Assembly (NCBI GenBank): GCA_949317995.1
Contig: OX439046.1
Location: 41,640,002 to 41,704,001 of the forward strand
Source: Acholoe squamosa
Taxonomy: Eukaryota; Annelida; Polychaeta; Phyllodocida; Polynoidae
Reading direction: 5' to 3'
Length of the DNA stretch: 64,000 nt
The notes under the pieces: generated by a model
Told to the model about the DNA's origin: nothing
The model's input: only the letters and a program-made list of their open reading frames with translations
Database searches by the model: none
Translations under genes and position numbers: made by a program
In this document: in pieces, positions 34,238-44,950 of the stretch
How positions within the stretch are numbered: position 1 is the stretch's first letter
Layout of the letters: each line of letters begins with the position of its first letter

Positions 34238-35929
34238 TGGTTTCTAGTATTAAGGAGTCTTATGAGTATTAGGGACCAATGGAGTTTGCAGGCAGAGGTT
34301 TGACCCCACAGGAAACCAGATATGGAATAACAGACAAAGAATTACTGGGCATCTCCTTTGCAGTAAATAAGTTCCACCATTATGTGGACAGTACTCACTT
34401 CAAGGTTTACTCAAACCACACCTCCTTAGTTTCCCTTTTCAATAAAAGAAGAAAACATTGAAAATGCGAGACTAGCCAGGTGGGTGGACACAGTCATTTC
34501 TTATGACTTTGAAGTGAGATACTTGCAGGGCAGAGCCAATTTTGTGGCAGATTTCCTCTCCAGGTGGACCTACCCACCAAGCTCTGATGACCCAGTTCCC
34601 ATTAGATCACAAGGGAAAACCATACTTCCCCCTAAAAAGTTGTCTTCTTTGATATTACCATGACTAAGGTTTACAGATCCAATGAGCCAGTATCCAATCA
34701 CCCAATCCAGATGGGACCTCCCAGATCAATACTAAAAGGAAGCAAACCTGGGGAAGAACAGGCAAACCACCAAAGGGTGTCATTGCAAAGAAAATAGCTC
34801 TGAGAGGAATTATATAGCTTCACTTACAGCGCACACAGAGCTTTGTGTCTTAACCAGGGCGCAGTCACAGAACTCCCAGGGAGAGACACCCCAGCCCCCA
34901 CCCAATCACGGACCAGAACCACTATAAATAAACAGAGCCGACCCACAAAGGTTAAGGCGGCTGGTTCTAGGTCAAGATGTCAACCCCCCAAAACCAGGTC
35001 ACCAAGGGTATTAGTCAGAGCAGCTAATGCCAAAAGAGCCAAGCTCTCACAAAAGGTATTACCTGTAGCTGAAAGGGCCATCACAAAGCTTTGCAAGCAC
35101 CCCTCTGTTACACCTTCTAGAGAGGTATTAATAAAGGCACAAAAAGAAGACCTCTTTGCCTCATCAATGCTAAATTACATTGAATCTGGAAAATTCCCAA
35201 TTGACTCAGGTTTGACTAACCAAATCTTGAGCAATCATGATCAGTTCATCATTCTAGATGAGGTTCTCTTCAGAGTCACTGATACTGTCATGGGTAAATC
35301 CCTTCAATTTGTTATTCCTGAAAAATGGGCAGAGCCCATCATTGAATCCACACATTCTTCCCCATTAGGTGGACACTTGGGTTCAGTCAAAAATATATGC
35401 AGCAGTCAGATCAAGATACTATTGGCGCTCATATTTCAAACAAGTGTTTGATTTTTGTGGCACCTGCCATACATGTCTCACCAACAAAAAGAGGCCAAAG
35501 CATCTAAAATCACCAATGACACCCCACGAACCAGTGCTAACAGCCTACTCCCATGTCACCATGGATACCATAGGTCCTTTTCAATCAAGCTGTGGATTGT
35601 CCTCACCATATGGGTCAATATCCATCAAACGTCCACTTTATGAAACGTCCATAATAAAAAAATTTCAAATCCTGTCAAATTTTCTGAAAATACAAATTTG
35701 TTTACCTAAAAAAAAACAAATGGGAGGATTAAGGTACCAGTGGTTCAATTTTTATTAACTGCGGAAGGTTACATATCTCTTAAAAAAAAAATGTCCACAA
35801 TTTTAATTCATTTTTCATGTTCAACCACTTTTCGTATTGTTTTAACCTGGTGACAATGGTTTCTTTGGGTTCATTTTACAGTACACAGATTTGGTTATTG
35901 TGTAAGTAGCTTTTAACCTTGTACTCACA
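34238..35929 (+). repeat. Tandem unit 3 of 3
   Basis: 1692 bp. It ends where GTGGTTTCT of the other junctions becomes GTAGTTTGA, giving a short GTTT-type microhomology for the duplication. An A run near 35780 differs from units 1 and 2. Confidence 0.93.
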
Positions 35930-37236
35930 GTAGTTTGACAATAGCACTTCTCCTAAAAAAGAGCTATTTCACTAGAAAAGATAAATGTCCATGTCATGAC
36001 AAGTATGCTTCACAAAAGATGATACTGTTTTTACAAGAGGCGGTCCTTTCAATATCTGTTTTATATCATGAAACTTCAAGTCATTATCTGTCATGGGGAA
36101 CTTCTATGAGGGACATTGCTTACATTTTTATCAGTTCCACATACTCTCAAAGTTGGGTTGATAAATGAATTTATATTCTAGACGTTTGTCCAGGGGCCCT
36201 ATTTGCAGTAGCCATGTACAAGTCTAAGCCTGATGGCCACAATTCCCTCCAGTATTTCCTCAAGGCCACAATCTTCCAAATATAGGTAGTAGACACACAT
36301 GGCATTATGAGGCATTCCCAATACCTCTTGCAAATCCCATTTTCCCTGACCTCTAGCCAACCTTACTTGGAAGGAAAGGAAAACTTGAAGATACCAAAAA
36401 CATTTATTTGTCATCAAAACCTAACCCAGTCAGAAGCTTACACTGACTTATCTTTAAAACAACTTTCGAAAGCTAGCTATTTATCTTTACTGTAACTTTG
36501 ATCTTAAAATTAATGTGTTTTCTTTGACTAAAGGGAGCGTAGACTCAGATATCTTGTCCAATATTTAATCTTCCGGACGTTTGCGCTGACTCCTTAATTT
36601 GTAGGAATTTGACAGCTCTCTCCTATGTGGCCTCCATGTGTTCCCTAATCCCCTCAGAGCATTAAAACTTAAAATGTCCATAGCAGGGACATGTGGCTGT
36701 GTCCTGCTGGTCTGTATTCAACCATTAGACAGAATATTCCAAATTTGAAAACCAGCTTCACCAAAAAATTGAAATCTTTTGAAAAAGTCAGAACATGTTC
36801 CCTCACTTTAAACCTTTAACACGTCTACACTTTTCATGCCCTGCCCTTATTTTCTGTTTCCCTGTGTACCCAGTGATGTATTATATGAAACCCATAAGCC
36901 AAAACCACCCTGGCACCATTTTTCTGTTATGCATCCCCTCCTACATGCGAGGACTGGAGAGGAGTTTTGAAGACAGTGGTGCAATATCCTTGTACTCCCA
37001 TTGGCTCACATGGGTTCAGCTGTGCAGACAGGTCAAGTCCGGTTGGTATGTACAGTCCTGTAGCCTAAAGCCCTTGCGGGAGAAGCCAGATTCCATAGTA
37101 CTTGTTTGTCTCTAGACTGAGGTGTAGGTACTCTACTTGCTGTTGGCTCTACCTTTATGCCTGGTAGGTAGTCGAGGTCTGCAGTCTATCCTGACCTGGT
37201 AAAGGGCCTGGACTGACTGAAACTCTTCATGGGTTA
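35930..37236. other. Non-coding flank of the inserted minus-strand gene
   Basis: No supported frame. It probably belongs to the DNA inserted in B1 integrase. Short GACGTTTG motifs at about 36180 and 36576 are complements of CAAACGTCC in the tandem unit ends, so a diverged terminal inverted repeat is possible but not shown. Confidence 0.35.
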
Positions 37237-39427
37237 TCAGTAGGTTCTGGGAGTAGGTGTTGCTGTAAGGGATGCCACTGGGCAGATGATGTCGGCCTCG
37301 GATATTTCTTCTTCATCTTTCAGCTTGGGCCAAGACAACTTGATATTCTTGTCCCAACTGCTTCCAGCTCTGAAGTCAGGTCTCAGAAAGTTAGGGTTGT
37401 AATATCCGTGGGCAAGCCTCTCGCTGGTTACTTCAGGGACATACCATGAATTCCCCCACACAGCTGCAGCATAACTTCCATGCACATACACTTCCTGCCG
37501 CACCTAGTCATGATGGACATCAGAGGTGTCCTGAACATAGCAAGCACCTATGTGCTCTGCCGTGTCGACCTCTTCCAGTGCTGTAGGTTGCTCAGTCTCT
37601 GTCTGTCTCTCTTACTCTGTCTCTTCCAGTGTTAAGTCCACTCTTGACACGCTCGTCTAGCATCTTTCTCCACCTCTTCCTTCTCAGCTGCTTTATGGGC
37701 TAACTCTGCAGCTTCCCTGTCTCCTCTGTCTCCAGTTCACCAAGGCATAGCATAATGTTGTAGTCATATAGTAGGAACTCCTTCCACTGGGATCTTCCAG
37801 GGGTGGAAGCACACTCCTTGTTAAGCAGAGAGATGTTGTTTTCTCTATCCCTGCAGCCCTCGTCAAAGCATGATGTTGCATGTTTGCAGATCTTCTCAGA
37901 ATGGGCAGAGACTGCTAACGAGTATATGGTCATAGAGCCTTCTACAGACTTTGGGGTAACAATGAAAGGCAACTTGCTGCATGAGTCATAGGTGTTCTTC
38001 ATTTACATACAATTATACTGCACAGTTCCCTCTCCATCGTTACAGTGTTCAACAAGCAGCTGGGCAGTGAAGATGTTGCTACCTTTTTTTCACTTTGTAG
38101 TCTACCTTGTGTTTCGCGGCTGCACCAACGCCGTCACATGGACCTTTGCCATGATTGGTCTCAAAGTAATTCCAAGTGACATCGAGTTGATACAGCTCAT
38201 GGTGCCGGCATACCAGACTGTAGATCGAGATGTTCCTATACTGGGATGATGGAGAATCCGTCCAGTAGTGCACTATCTTGATGTGTGGGTAGTTCTCAGT
38301 GATGAAGTTGCAGACTCGCTTCATTATATGGCTGATGGTCCCAGCATCATGTTTGCGGTCATCACTCAGGTTGCAGAGGCACTTTGAAACTGTGACGCCA
38401 TCCTTCTTCAAATGATTGACGACTAGGTGGACAGTGATTCCATTTTTGTTGAAGAACACAGACTGAATCTCACCGCCCTCACCAAAGCCTAGTAGCCAGT
38501 TCTGGGCAAAGTCCATCTGTATCGTACAGTCTGTATTGCCAAGCTCTTCAGGCTGCTGGTGGACTTCACTGTGCTGATGTTTTGCACCATCTGAGTGGTT
38601 CTTGGTAATGTCAAAGTCCTTGATCAACTGTTCAATGAAATTGGTCTTGTCCAGGGTACAGTCCACAGGGTGCAGTCGGTTCACCCAGACACTCTCATTT
38701 ACCTTCTTGGTGGCAAGCAGCACTGGAGTAAACTGCCACTGATTGAAGGTAATCTGATCAGGCAAGTTGGAATAGCTATAGTCTTTGTTTAGCCTTCTGG
38801 TGTCATCTGTCAAAGCCTTCTCGAATGCTGCCTTGGTACTTCGTGGGAGCGCGGTCTCTGCAGGTAGCGTGGATCTCCTTACCATCCATCAGTAACACAA
38901 GCTTCTGCATCACTTTCTTTACCCCATCTGCCTCATCCTTTGTGAAGAGAGTCACTTTTTCCTTCTTCCCTGGACACAACCAAGTGAACTCACCATCCTC
39001 AATGAAGGCTATGATAAAGCCTTCTTTCTTAGTAATTCCATGGTCCATAATATCCTTGTTTGGCTGACTTCCCACCGAGACCGAACCTTTTAGCCATAAC
39101 AGCTATTAGTTTCTTCTTGGTGAGAACTTGTGGGTCTGCTAGGCTGTACAGGATATTCTTCCACTTGTTACGGCTCAAGGTCTCATTGACATGCTGGGTT
39201 ATGACATCCACATTCTGAAGGATGCAGTCGTCACTCACTGATTTCTTACGAGCTTCAGCGAGTTTGAGCTGTCTCTCTTTGTGATCGAAGTCTGCTCGGA
39301 GACAGCAATTTCAGCATCAACTTCCTGCTTCTCATGCTCAAGGGATTCATAGTCATCAAGTTTCTCAGTTTCTTCTCGTAACCTGAGCGTATCTTATGGG
39401 TGCGTTGCTTCCCTGGTGCTAGCCATA
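37237..39427 (-). pseudogene. Broken gene of an uncharacterised metazoan family with HGKG motif
   Basis: Consecutive minus-strand frames (39239-39427, 39029-39238, 38803-39075, 38079-38885, 37700-38002, 37237-37503) make one ancestral protein of about 700 residues. The N-terminus is a Glu-rich coiled coil with a stop 11 codons after the ATG at 39427. The middle holds C-x-x-R, then an I-x-M-D-F-A-Q-N strand, a later H-Y-W-T-D-S-P-S-S-Q-Y-R-N motif and W-N-Y-F-E-T-N-H-G-K-G-P-C-D-G. I recall this Asp...His-Gly-Lys-Gly pattern from uncharacterised, transposon-like proteins in invertebrates and fish; the Asp and Glu residues suggest an RNase H-type fold. Function is unknown. Strand and position show it entered as an insertion into B1 integrase. 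Confidence 0.7.
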
Positions 39428-41295
39428 GTTCCAGCTCCGCCCTGGGGTTTCTGGATGGTTCAGAACGAGATGCATCACCTGCGCTGTCAGGTTCATCATG
39501 TACACTGAAAGAACAAATTCACCAAGAATAAAAATAAAGTGAAATGTTGTGCGCATACTTGAACATTTTAAATTTTGAAAAACTGTTTAATAAATAGTGT
39601 TCTAAATTTACAGCCCGCACAGAAGATATCTGTTGAGATATTGTTGAAAGACCTTATGATTTTTCAACTTACCAAGCTGAGCAGACTGTCGGAGAGGTGG
39701 TGCAACTGGTGTCATAGGGCATCTCTGGGACTGCTTGTTACTAGTAAGGATCTCCATGCCCTGTAACGCTTTCAACTCCTGCTGAGCTGGCCGCCGCAGT
39801 GTCCTACCATATACCTCAGGGTCTCGAATTCCAAAATACATCATCAATGACCTGATATATCATTTATTTGACAAAATACTCCTCCTCCTCAGTGGAGCCA
39901 GGCCACCTGGCCTCTGTGGAGGAGGACTTCAAAGACCTTAATATTTTCTACTATACAAAAACCATCAAGAGGGTAGACACAAGGAGAAAATCTTCAGCAG
40001 GACGGTTCTATGACAGAACCCCCAGAAGCCACTGCAACCTACCTCCTGCCAGTGTTGGTGCTAACTCCAGGAAACACAAGCATTAATATAGACCTTTGCC
40101 ACATGAACTCCTTCCACAACCTTATATAATTTTAAAATCTGACATTGTTGGGACACAGTTATTTATGACCCCCCCAAGACTATCCCTAAGGTGCTATACA
40201 TATTCTATAGAGTTTCCCATGGAAAAGCTGCTACCAATTTAATTTTCATCTTGAAGTTATACTACTGTACTCCAATTTGAAACCCTTATCACAATTCTCT
40301 TTTTATTAATCTGTGAAAGTTTGGAGTTGAGCTGACTGACAGCCCAGCCCCAAATTCTGTAAGGTGCCACAGAGCCCCCATCATTCACCATTATTCAAAC
40401 CCAACCATGTTCATGTATTTATGGGTTTTAGTCACAATAGAAAATATTTGAAATCATCTTTTATGGAAAAAAAACACCACCCAAAATAATGTTTTCATTG
40501 TCAAAATGTCCCAGAGAATACCCCTTTTGACAAATACAGCAGCCTCAAAAGTCCCAAAGAATACTACCTTGGGGCCCAAAATCATATTCCTTCCCAGAGT
40601 GTTTTTTTAGAGATAATTTTCTAAAATTCTTTTTTTTGGTGGACCAATTTTTGTGCATGCATTTATTTTTCCTTTTATGGTACAAACTATTCACAGGTCC
40701 AACAGTTAAATCACAGAGAATATCACCGCTGTTGTCGCCCTGATTGCCCAAGGCAACATATTAGCAGCAAATATCACTGTTGTCTTGAACATCAGCTTTA
40801 ATTACTCATTTTTCATTTTCTATACATTAAAACAGTGTGTACATGCTTTTGCTTTGGTTTATTGATTGGTAGCAACTGCTGATACCGCCCTGATTACCCA
40901 AGGCAGCATATATAGCAGCGAGTATCACTGCTGCCCACATTACTCAGAACAGACATATTTTTGTAATACCCTCTGTGATACAGTTTGCCTCACCTTCCTG
41001 AGAATTTATGTTTTTCACATAGTTTTTTTGTAGACAAAAAAAAATACCAGTTGTTATCCTATATACAGTATCATGCAAACTACTACCGGTACACCGATTC
41101 TAACTAGATTTTATCCAGCGATCGTCACACAGTCACATCGATGAGAAAACCAACACACCAACCTTTTTGTATGATGAACTACCTTTTATTTTTCCTCAAT
41201 ATTTAAATATGTCAATGGACTTGATATAGCCTCTCATTCCTTATAATTATCTTTTCTTTAACCTCGTGCAGAGATGAAGTGGGAATTTGGGGATA
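39428..41295. other. B1 3' region, mostly non-coding
   Basis: One 72-codon basic frame at 39868-40086 has no recognisable domain. Two copies of a roughly 55-bp motif containing CGCCCTGATT and CCCAAGGCA (40737-40790 and 40887-40940) lie here, and a CCGCCCAAGGCAGCG-like piece occurs in the B2 pol-env spacer near 59413. No env-like sequence was recognised. Confidence 0.4.
40725..40943. repeat. Pair of 55-bp imperfect direct repeats
   Basis: Both copies run from a CGCCCTGATT core through CCCAAGGCARCATAT and on to AGTATCACTG-like sequence, with about 100 bases between. Part of the core recurs in B2 at about 59413-59428. Confidence 0.6.
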
Positions 41296-41888
41296 TGTCA
41301 ATGGACTATTCTATGTATTATAATTATCAATGACTTATTCAAACCAAGCTGACCAAGCTTCCCCCTGTAGAACCCAAGGCTACCCTACTTTTAACCTGAC
41401 AGGGTGAGTGACTCACTCACCCGCGTCCTCCCCCAGTGAGTAACCCCTAGGTCCCACCTGCGGATCCCCACTGGAAGACCTGATACCATGTGCTATTTTT
41501 AGCCTCACCTGCCCAGGTGACTCACTCCTGAGAGCAGCTCCCTCCTCATACTCCGGATTAAACTGGATCCAACCAGATAGGGGCTGAGCTGCTCATCCCC
41601 CAGACTGAATCACTGTGCACTTCCAGAAATAGCACATGAGTAACACTGAGTGGCTCTCCCTTCATAAACAGGCAGAACCCACTCAGGGTATCTTATTCTT
41701 CTCCAAACTTAGACCCTACAACACTCAGGTGCCTTGGCCCAAGGATATAGCTTGGTCAGACAGGCGAGTACCATACTGTTACACTGTATTGATTACTCTC
41801 ATACCAATCTTACAATAAAGCTGGATCATCAACTGAATTGTCTGGACTCCTGTTACCTCACTTCATGACATGTAACAACCTGTTGACA
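41296..41888 (+). repeat. 3' LTR of element B1
   Basis: 593 bp, same ends as the 5' copy. The TATA box is altered (TTCATAAA in place of TTTATAAA); AATAAA is kept at 41814-41819. A purine-rich stretch before 41296 may be the polypurine tract. Confidence 0.93.
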
Positions 41889-41892
41889 ATAC

Positions 41893-42130
41893 TTACAAAC
41901 CCACCAAAGGAGGGAGTGATGCAGTGTGAACTTGACAACACTGAGGTAGACTTGCCACCTTTAACAATTGTAGGTTATATTTCAAATACCATGGAATTTG
42001 TAATCGAGAACTCATTAGTGAATTGTAAAATATAACCATCAACATGGGCATAAATTTGCCAATTTTTGAATCAATCAATTTGAATTCAAATGAGATCAAT
42101 GGCAGAAATTTATCTAATATTGTAAGGGAA
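41893..42130 (+). pseudogene. Env of element X, 3' part, beyond B1
   Basis: The frame after the B1 3' LTR continues the env-like translation: a cysteine strand (V-M-Q-C-E-L), a P-P-L-T-I-V-G strand, then an S-L-V-N-C segment ending in TAA at 42035. A further short frame follows with an N-L-P-I-F motif. These strands and cysteines fit the membrane-proximal half of F-type envelopes. No transmembrane segment remains. Confidence 0.55.
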
Positions 42131-42282
42131 CGATTATATTGTTACCGGTATTGAAACCTAGGTGGAGCCACTGCTCTTACTACAGGTGTGTGTTACCTGT
42201 CAGGTGCTGACCTACATTGCTGCTACCAACCCCCAGGCTGGAGGGTCTGGTGCTTGGTCTCAGCTGGGAAAATTCTTTAATC

Positions 42283-44180
42283 ATGGTGGTATGTGACGCT
42301 TGCGAGTATGAATACCATGGCAATAAGAAAGCATGTCCCGAGTGCACTTGCCCCAACCCACGCTGGAAGACAGGAGACCTGATGGTTGGACACAAAACAG
42401 CCAGGGAGAGCGACCAAGCACCCAGGGAGAGCGACCGGGAGGAAAGCCCCCTGCAGAGGACCCAGACTTGGAGCTACTGTAGCAAATCAAGCAAGAGAAG
42501 GCCAGAAAGGCCAATATTAACAGACTTTCGAGGAGGAAGGAGCTAGAGCTGGAATTAGCAAGTCTTCGGGCCGATAACAGTCGTTCTATTCGGGAAATGA
42601 ACGATGGAATACGGGCTTGGCAGGGCGCCATGAGTGCGTTTGATCCCCAGGTTTCATCACTTACCGTAGGTTCTACTACTATAGACTCCTCAAAGTACAG
42701 TGCGGTTGGCTACAAAAGCGGGGAATCGAACGCACCCGTTCCTCCACTGGTCCCCGGCATGGATACTCTGACGGATCAAGCACGAGCGAATCTATTATTG
42801 CGAAAGTACAGTGCGGTTGGCTACGAAAGCAGGGAATCGAACACACCCGTTCCTCTGCTGGTCCCCGGCTTGGATACTCTGACGGACCAAGCACATGCGA
42901 AGCTAAATATTTGCTGCGGAGGCCAAGATGGCCGACCTATCCTTCCTGTTGACAGTGTGCAGGCATTTGGCACAGCTATTACAGGCCAAAAAGGCCTTCC
43001 GCAGGCCCCAATGGTCGACAAACTGTACTACAAGGACTCAGTTGGTATGTTCCATGAATTTTCTAACCCAAACATGCCCAATAATGTGAAAAAAAGCTCA
43101 GCAGGTCTATCGCTCACCGGAGGTTTGGTTGTCAACAAAGGCTCCGGTGGCCGCACGCTCAACGGAGACCCCTCATATCAAGAGTACCTTGCCTGGAGGA
43201 AAAGTAGGTCTGGTGTAGGCACTAATACTGATGTAAATAAGGGTAACTCTGCTGTGCTCCAGGGCTCACGTCCGCTTGGTGGGAATGAAGGACCCACATC
43301 CCTGGGGGAGGGTAGATATCCCTTACAGTCTGTGCACCCGCCTAACCTGCCTCAGAGTATTCTACATAAAGGTATTGTGTATGAGGTGGTTTCTAACCAG
43401 CTACCCAATCAACAATTGCTATCAACTCAGCACACACTCCAAACTGGTCTAGCTAGTGCTGGCTTGTCTTCAGCATCACTTGGGATTCTGGGGGACAACG
43501 CGAGCAGTCTACTCTCCAATCCTACCCCCACAGGTATGCCGGATTTAGACTGGCTTAACAACTTTAAGATGTTCTCTGACACCTCAAAACGTAAACACTC
43601 AACCAATAAATTGAGGCCTGATTGTCACATAGATACAGACAAAAAGTTTGAAGACATGAGCTTTCAAGAGTTGATCAATGGCATGAACTGTGTAGCTGAA
43701 TTCATTAACACAGCTGGTTTGCCCCGTGTCACTTTGGATGGCTATCGGGCACACATGAGGTTCATTTCACTCAAAGCTCAAGGAGGAGCCTTCCCAGCGA
43801 AAGCCCTGGCTAAATACGATCATAAAGTGGTTGATGATGTTATTGAGGGTAAATTAGCGAATTTTGTCTCCGGTTACACCCCAGCCGTAGAGGCTTATTT
43901 GAGTGCGGAGCACATGACCGTAGTAGAGAACTTGCTGTCAAGACAAGATCAGGTCGTGGTAACAACAGACGTCGCCGCAATCGTCAGTGGGGGGGGGGTA
44001 ATCAGCCCGGATCGGATTGGCCCACGGAAATGGAACTCTTATGTATGCGACTATGATCGGTGTTACAAGAAGCATGTCTGCGCCACTTGTAGAGGCTCAC
44101 ACAAGAAGAAATTCTGTAATAGTGACGATGGCAATCGGGCAACCAGGAAAATCAGTGACTGGGCAACCATGCTTATATAG
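42283..44180 (+). pseudogene. Gag-like protein, DIRS copy 1
   Basis: The start at 42283 opens with a C-x2-C ... H ... C-x2-C-x-C zinc region. A frameshift near 42450 and a TAG at 42480-42482 separate it from the main frame (42597-44180, 527 codons). The main frame holds a coiled-coil remnant, two tandem 38-residue repeats (residues about 33-108), a Gly/Ser-rich linker, a helical region (about 350-440) and a C-terminal C...C...H...C...C...H...C cluster with K-H-V-C-A-T-C-R-G-S-H-K, typical of DIRS-type Gag. Particle formation and RNA binding are the likely roles. Confidence 0.7.
42694..42920 (+). repeat. Tandem 114-bp repeat coding 38 residues, twice
   Basis: Two units (about 42694-42807 and 42808-42920) both encode K-Y-S-A-V-G-Y ... 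T-L-T-D-Q-A. The frame is kept. The second DIRS copy has no such pair. Confidence 0.85.
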
Positions 44181-44212
44181 GTTTAGGCGTAAGTTCCACA
44201 TATGCGGATTGT

Positions 44213-44950
44213 TTGTCTGACCTGACCACTTATGATTTTGTAAACTGCTCAGCTAATATAACAGAATTGTTGTCCTGCTATACTGATTATGCTCCGCTCT
44301 GGGATGCATCACTCCCGCATTATGTTGCGGGTATTAGGGCACAACTTAATATTTGTGGCTGGAGAAAAATGCTTTCAGGAGGTCCTGCACAGGTTTATGG
44401 TTAATGGTGGTTGGGACTGCAATGCACACTACCTGTTAGATGGGGTTTGTCATGGTTTCAAATTAGTCGATACTTTGGGCCCATCCGATGGTTACTTTTG
44501 TAAAAATTATCCGTCAGCAGAGGTAGAGGCTTATGATTATATCAACAAGTTAATCCTGAAAGAACTCAATATGGACAAGTTATCAGTAGTAAATACCCAG
44601 CCAAACTGTGTCCATGCTATGGGAGCAGTGAAAAAGTCCAGTGGTGGTTATAGACCTATTACCGATGCTAGCCGCCCATTGCACAACAGCATTAATAATT
44701 ACACCAAAGACACTTTCCATTCATTTAGCTACCACTCTATCGATGACATTTCTGAACTTATGGAACCAAACTGTTTCATGGCGGTGACAGATTTACAAAG
44801 TGCTTATCGCACAGTGTTAATTAGGCCAATGGACCGCAGCCATCAGGGGTTATGTTGGAATATTGACGGTAAAAATTGCTTTTTACAAGATAATTTCATG
44901 AGCTTCGGCACGAGAGCTGCCCCCTATATATTTAACAGTATATCTGATTT
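44213..44950 (+). pseudogene. Reverse transcriptase, DIRS copy 1, truncated
   Basis: Two frames with a shift near 44400. Motifs: Y-T-D-Y-A-P-L-W-D, C-V-H-A-M-G-A-V-K-K-S-S-G-G-Y-R-P-I-T-D, then M-A-V-T-D-L-Q-S-A-Y-R with the first catalytic Asp intact, and F-L-Q-D-N-F-M-S-F-G-T-R-A-A-P-Y-I-F. It ends two residues after F-N-S-I where copy 2 continues to YLDD. Confidence 0.8.

Larger units (their letters stand above)
22874..41888 (+). mobile_element. Ty3/gypsy element B1, 19 kb, with nested insertions
   Basis: It is bounded by two LTRs (22874-23465 and 41296-41888, about 7 percent different by eye) and flanked by the 4-bp direct repeat ATAC (22870-22873 and 41889-41892), so it is one insertion into element X. 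Inside are gag (23519-27230), a PR/RT/RNase H/IN series homologous to B2, a retroposed LINE piece (27718-29236), a 1.69 kb tandem triplication (30853-35929) and a minus-strand gene (37237-39427). Integrase is cut short. No env was found. Many stops: inactive. Confidence 0.88.
16480..42130 (+). mobile_element. Env-bearing Ty3/gypsy element X, decayed and split
   Basis: The order is gag remains (16480-17660), RNase H remains (18484-18800), integrase (19168-20420), a 1.25 kb spacer, then env (21675-22873), continuing after the 19 kb element B1 at 41893-42130. PR and RT are missing, apparently replaced by a hairpin-rich repeat block (17647-18322). No LTR was recognised. The env protein continues on both sides of B1 and the ATAC duplication flanks B1, so X was the target and is older than B1. 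A second, rearranged piece of X lies at 45092-46262. Confidence 0.75.
42141..44950 (+). mobile_element. DIRS-like retroelement copy 1, truncated
   Basis: A Gag-like protein with two zinc-binding regions is followed by a DIRS-type RT that stops just before the YLDD box, where a piece of element X begins (about 44950). No RNase H or tyrosine recombinase remains. It is homologous to 46440-50072. The left edge is approximate; no terminal repeat was resolved. Confidence 0.75.

Noticed and set aside
30853..35929. CRISPR-like or satellite array
   Set aside because: The units are 1.69 kb pieces of pol with only three copies; a segmental tandem duplication explains them.
36199..37115. Short frames on both strands
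   Set aside because: No domain, no conservation with B2, and AT-rich random composition.
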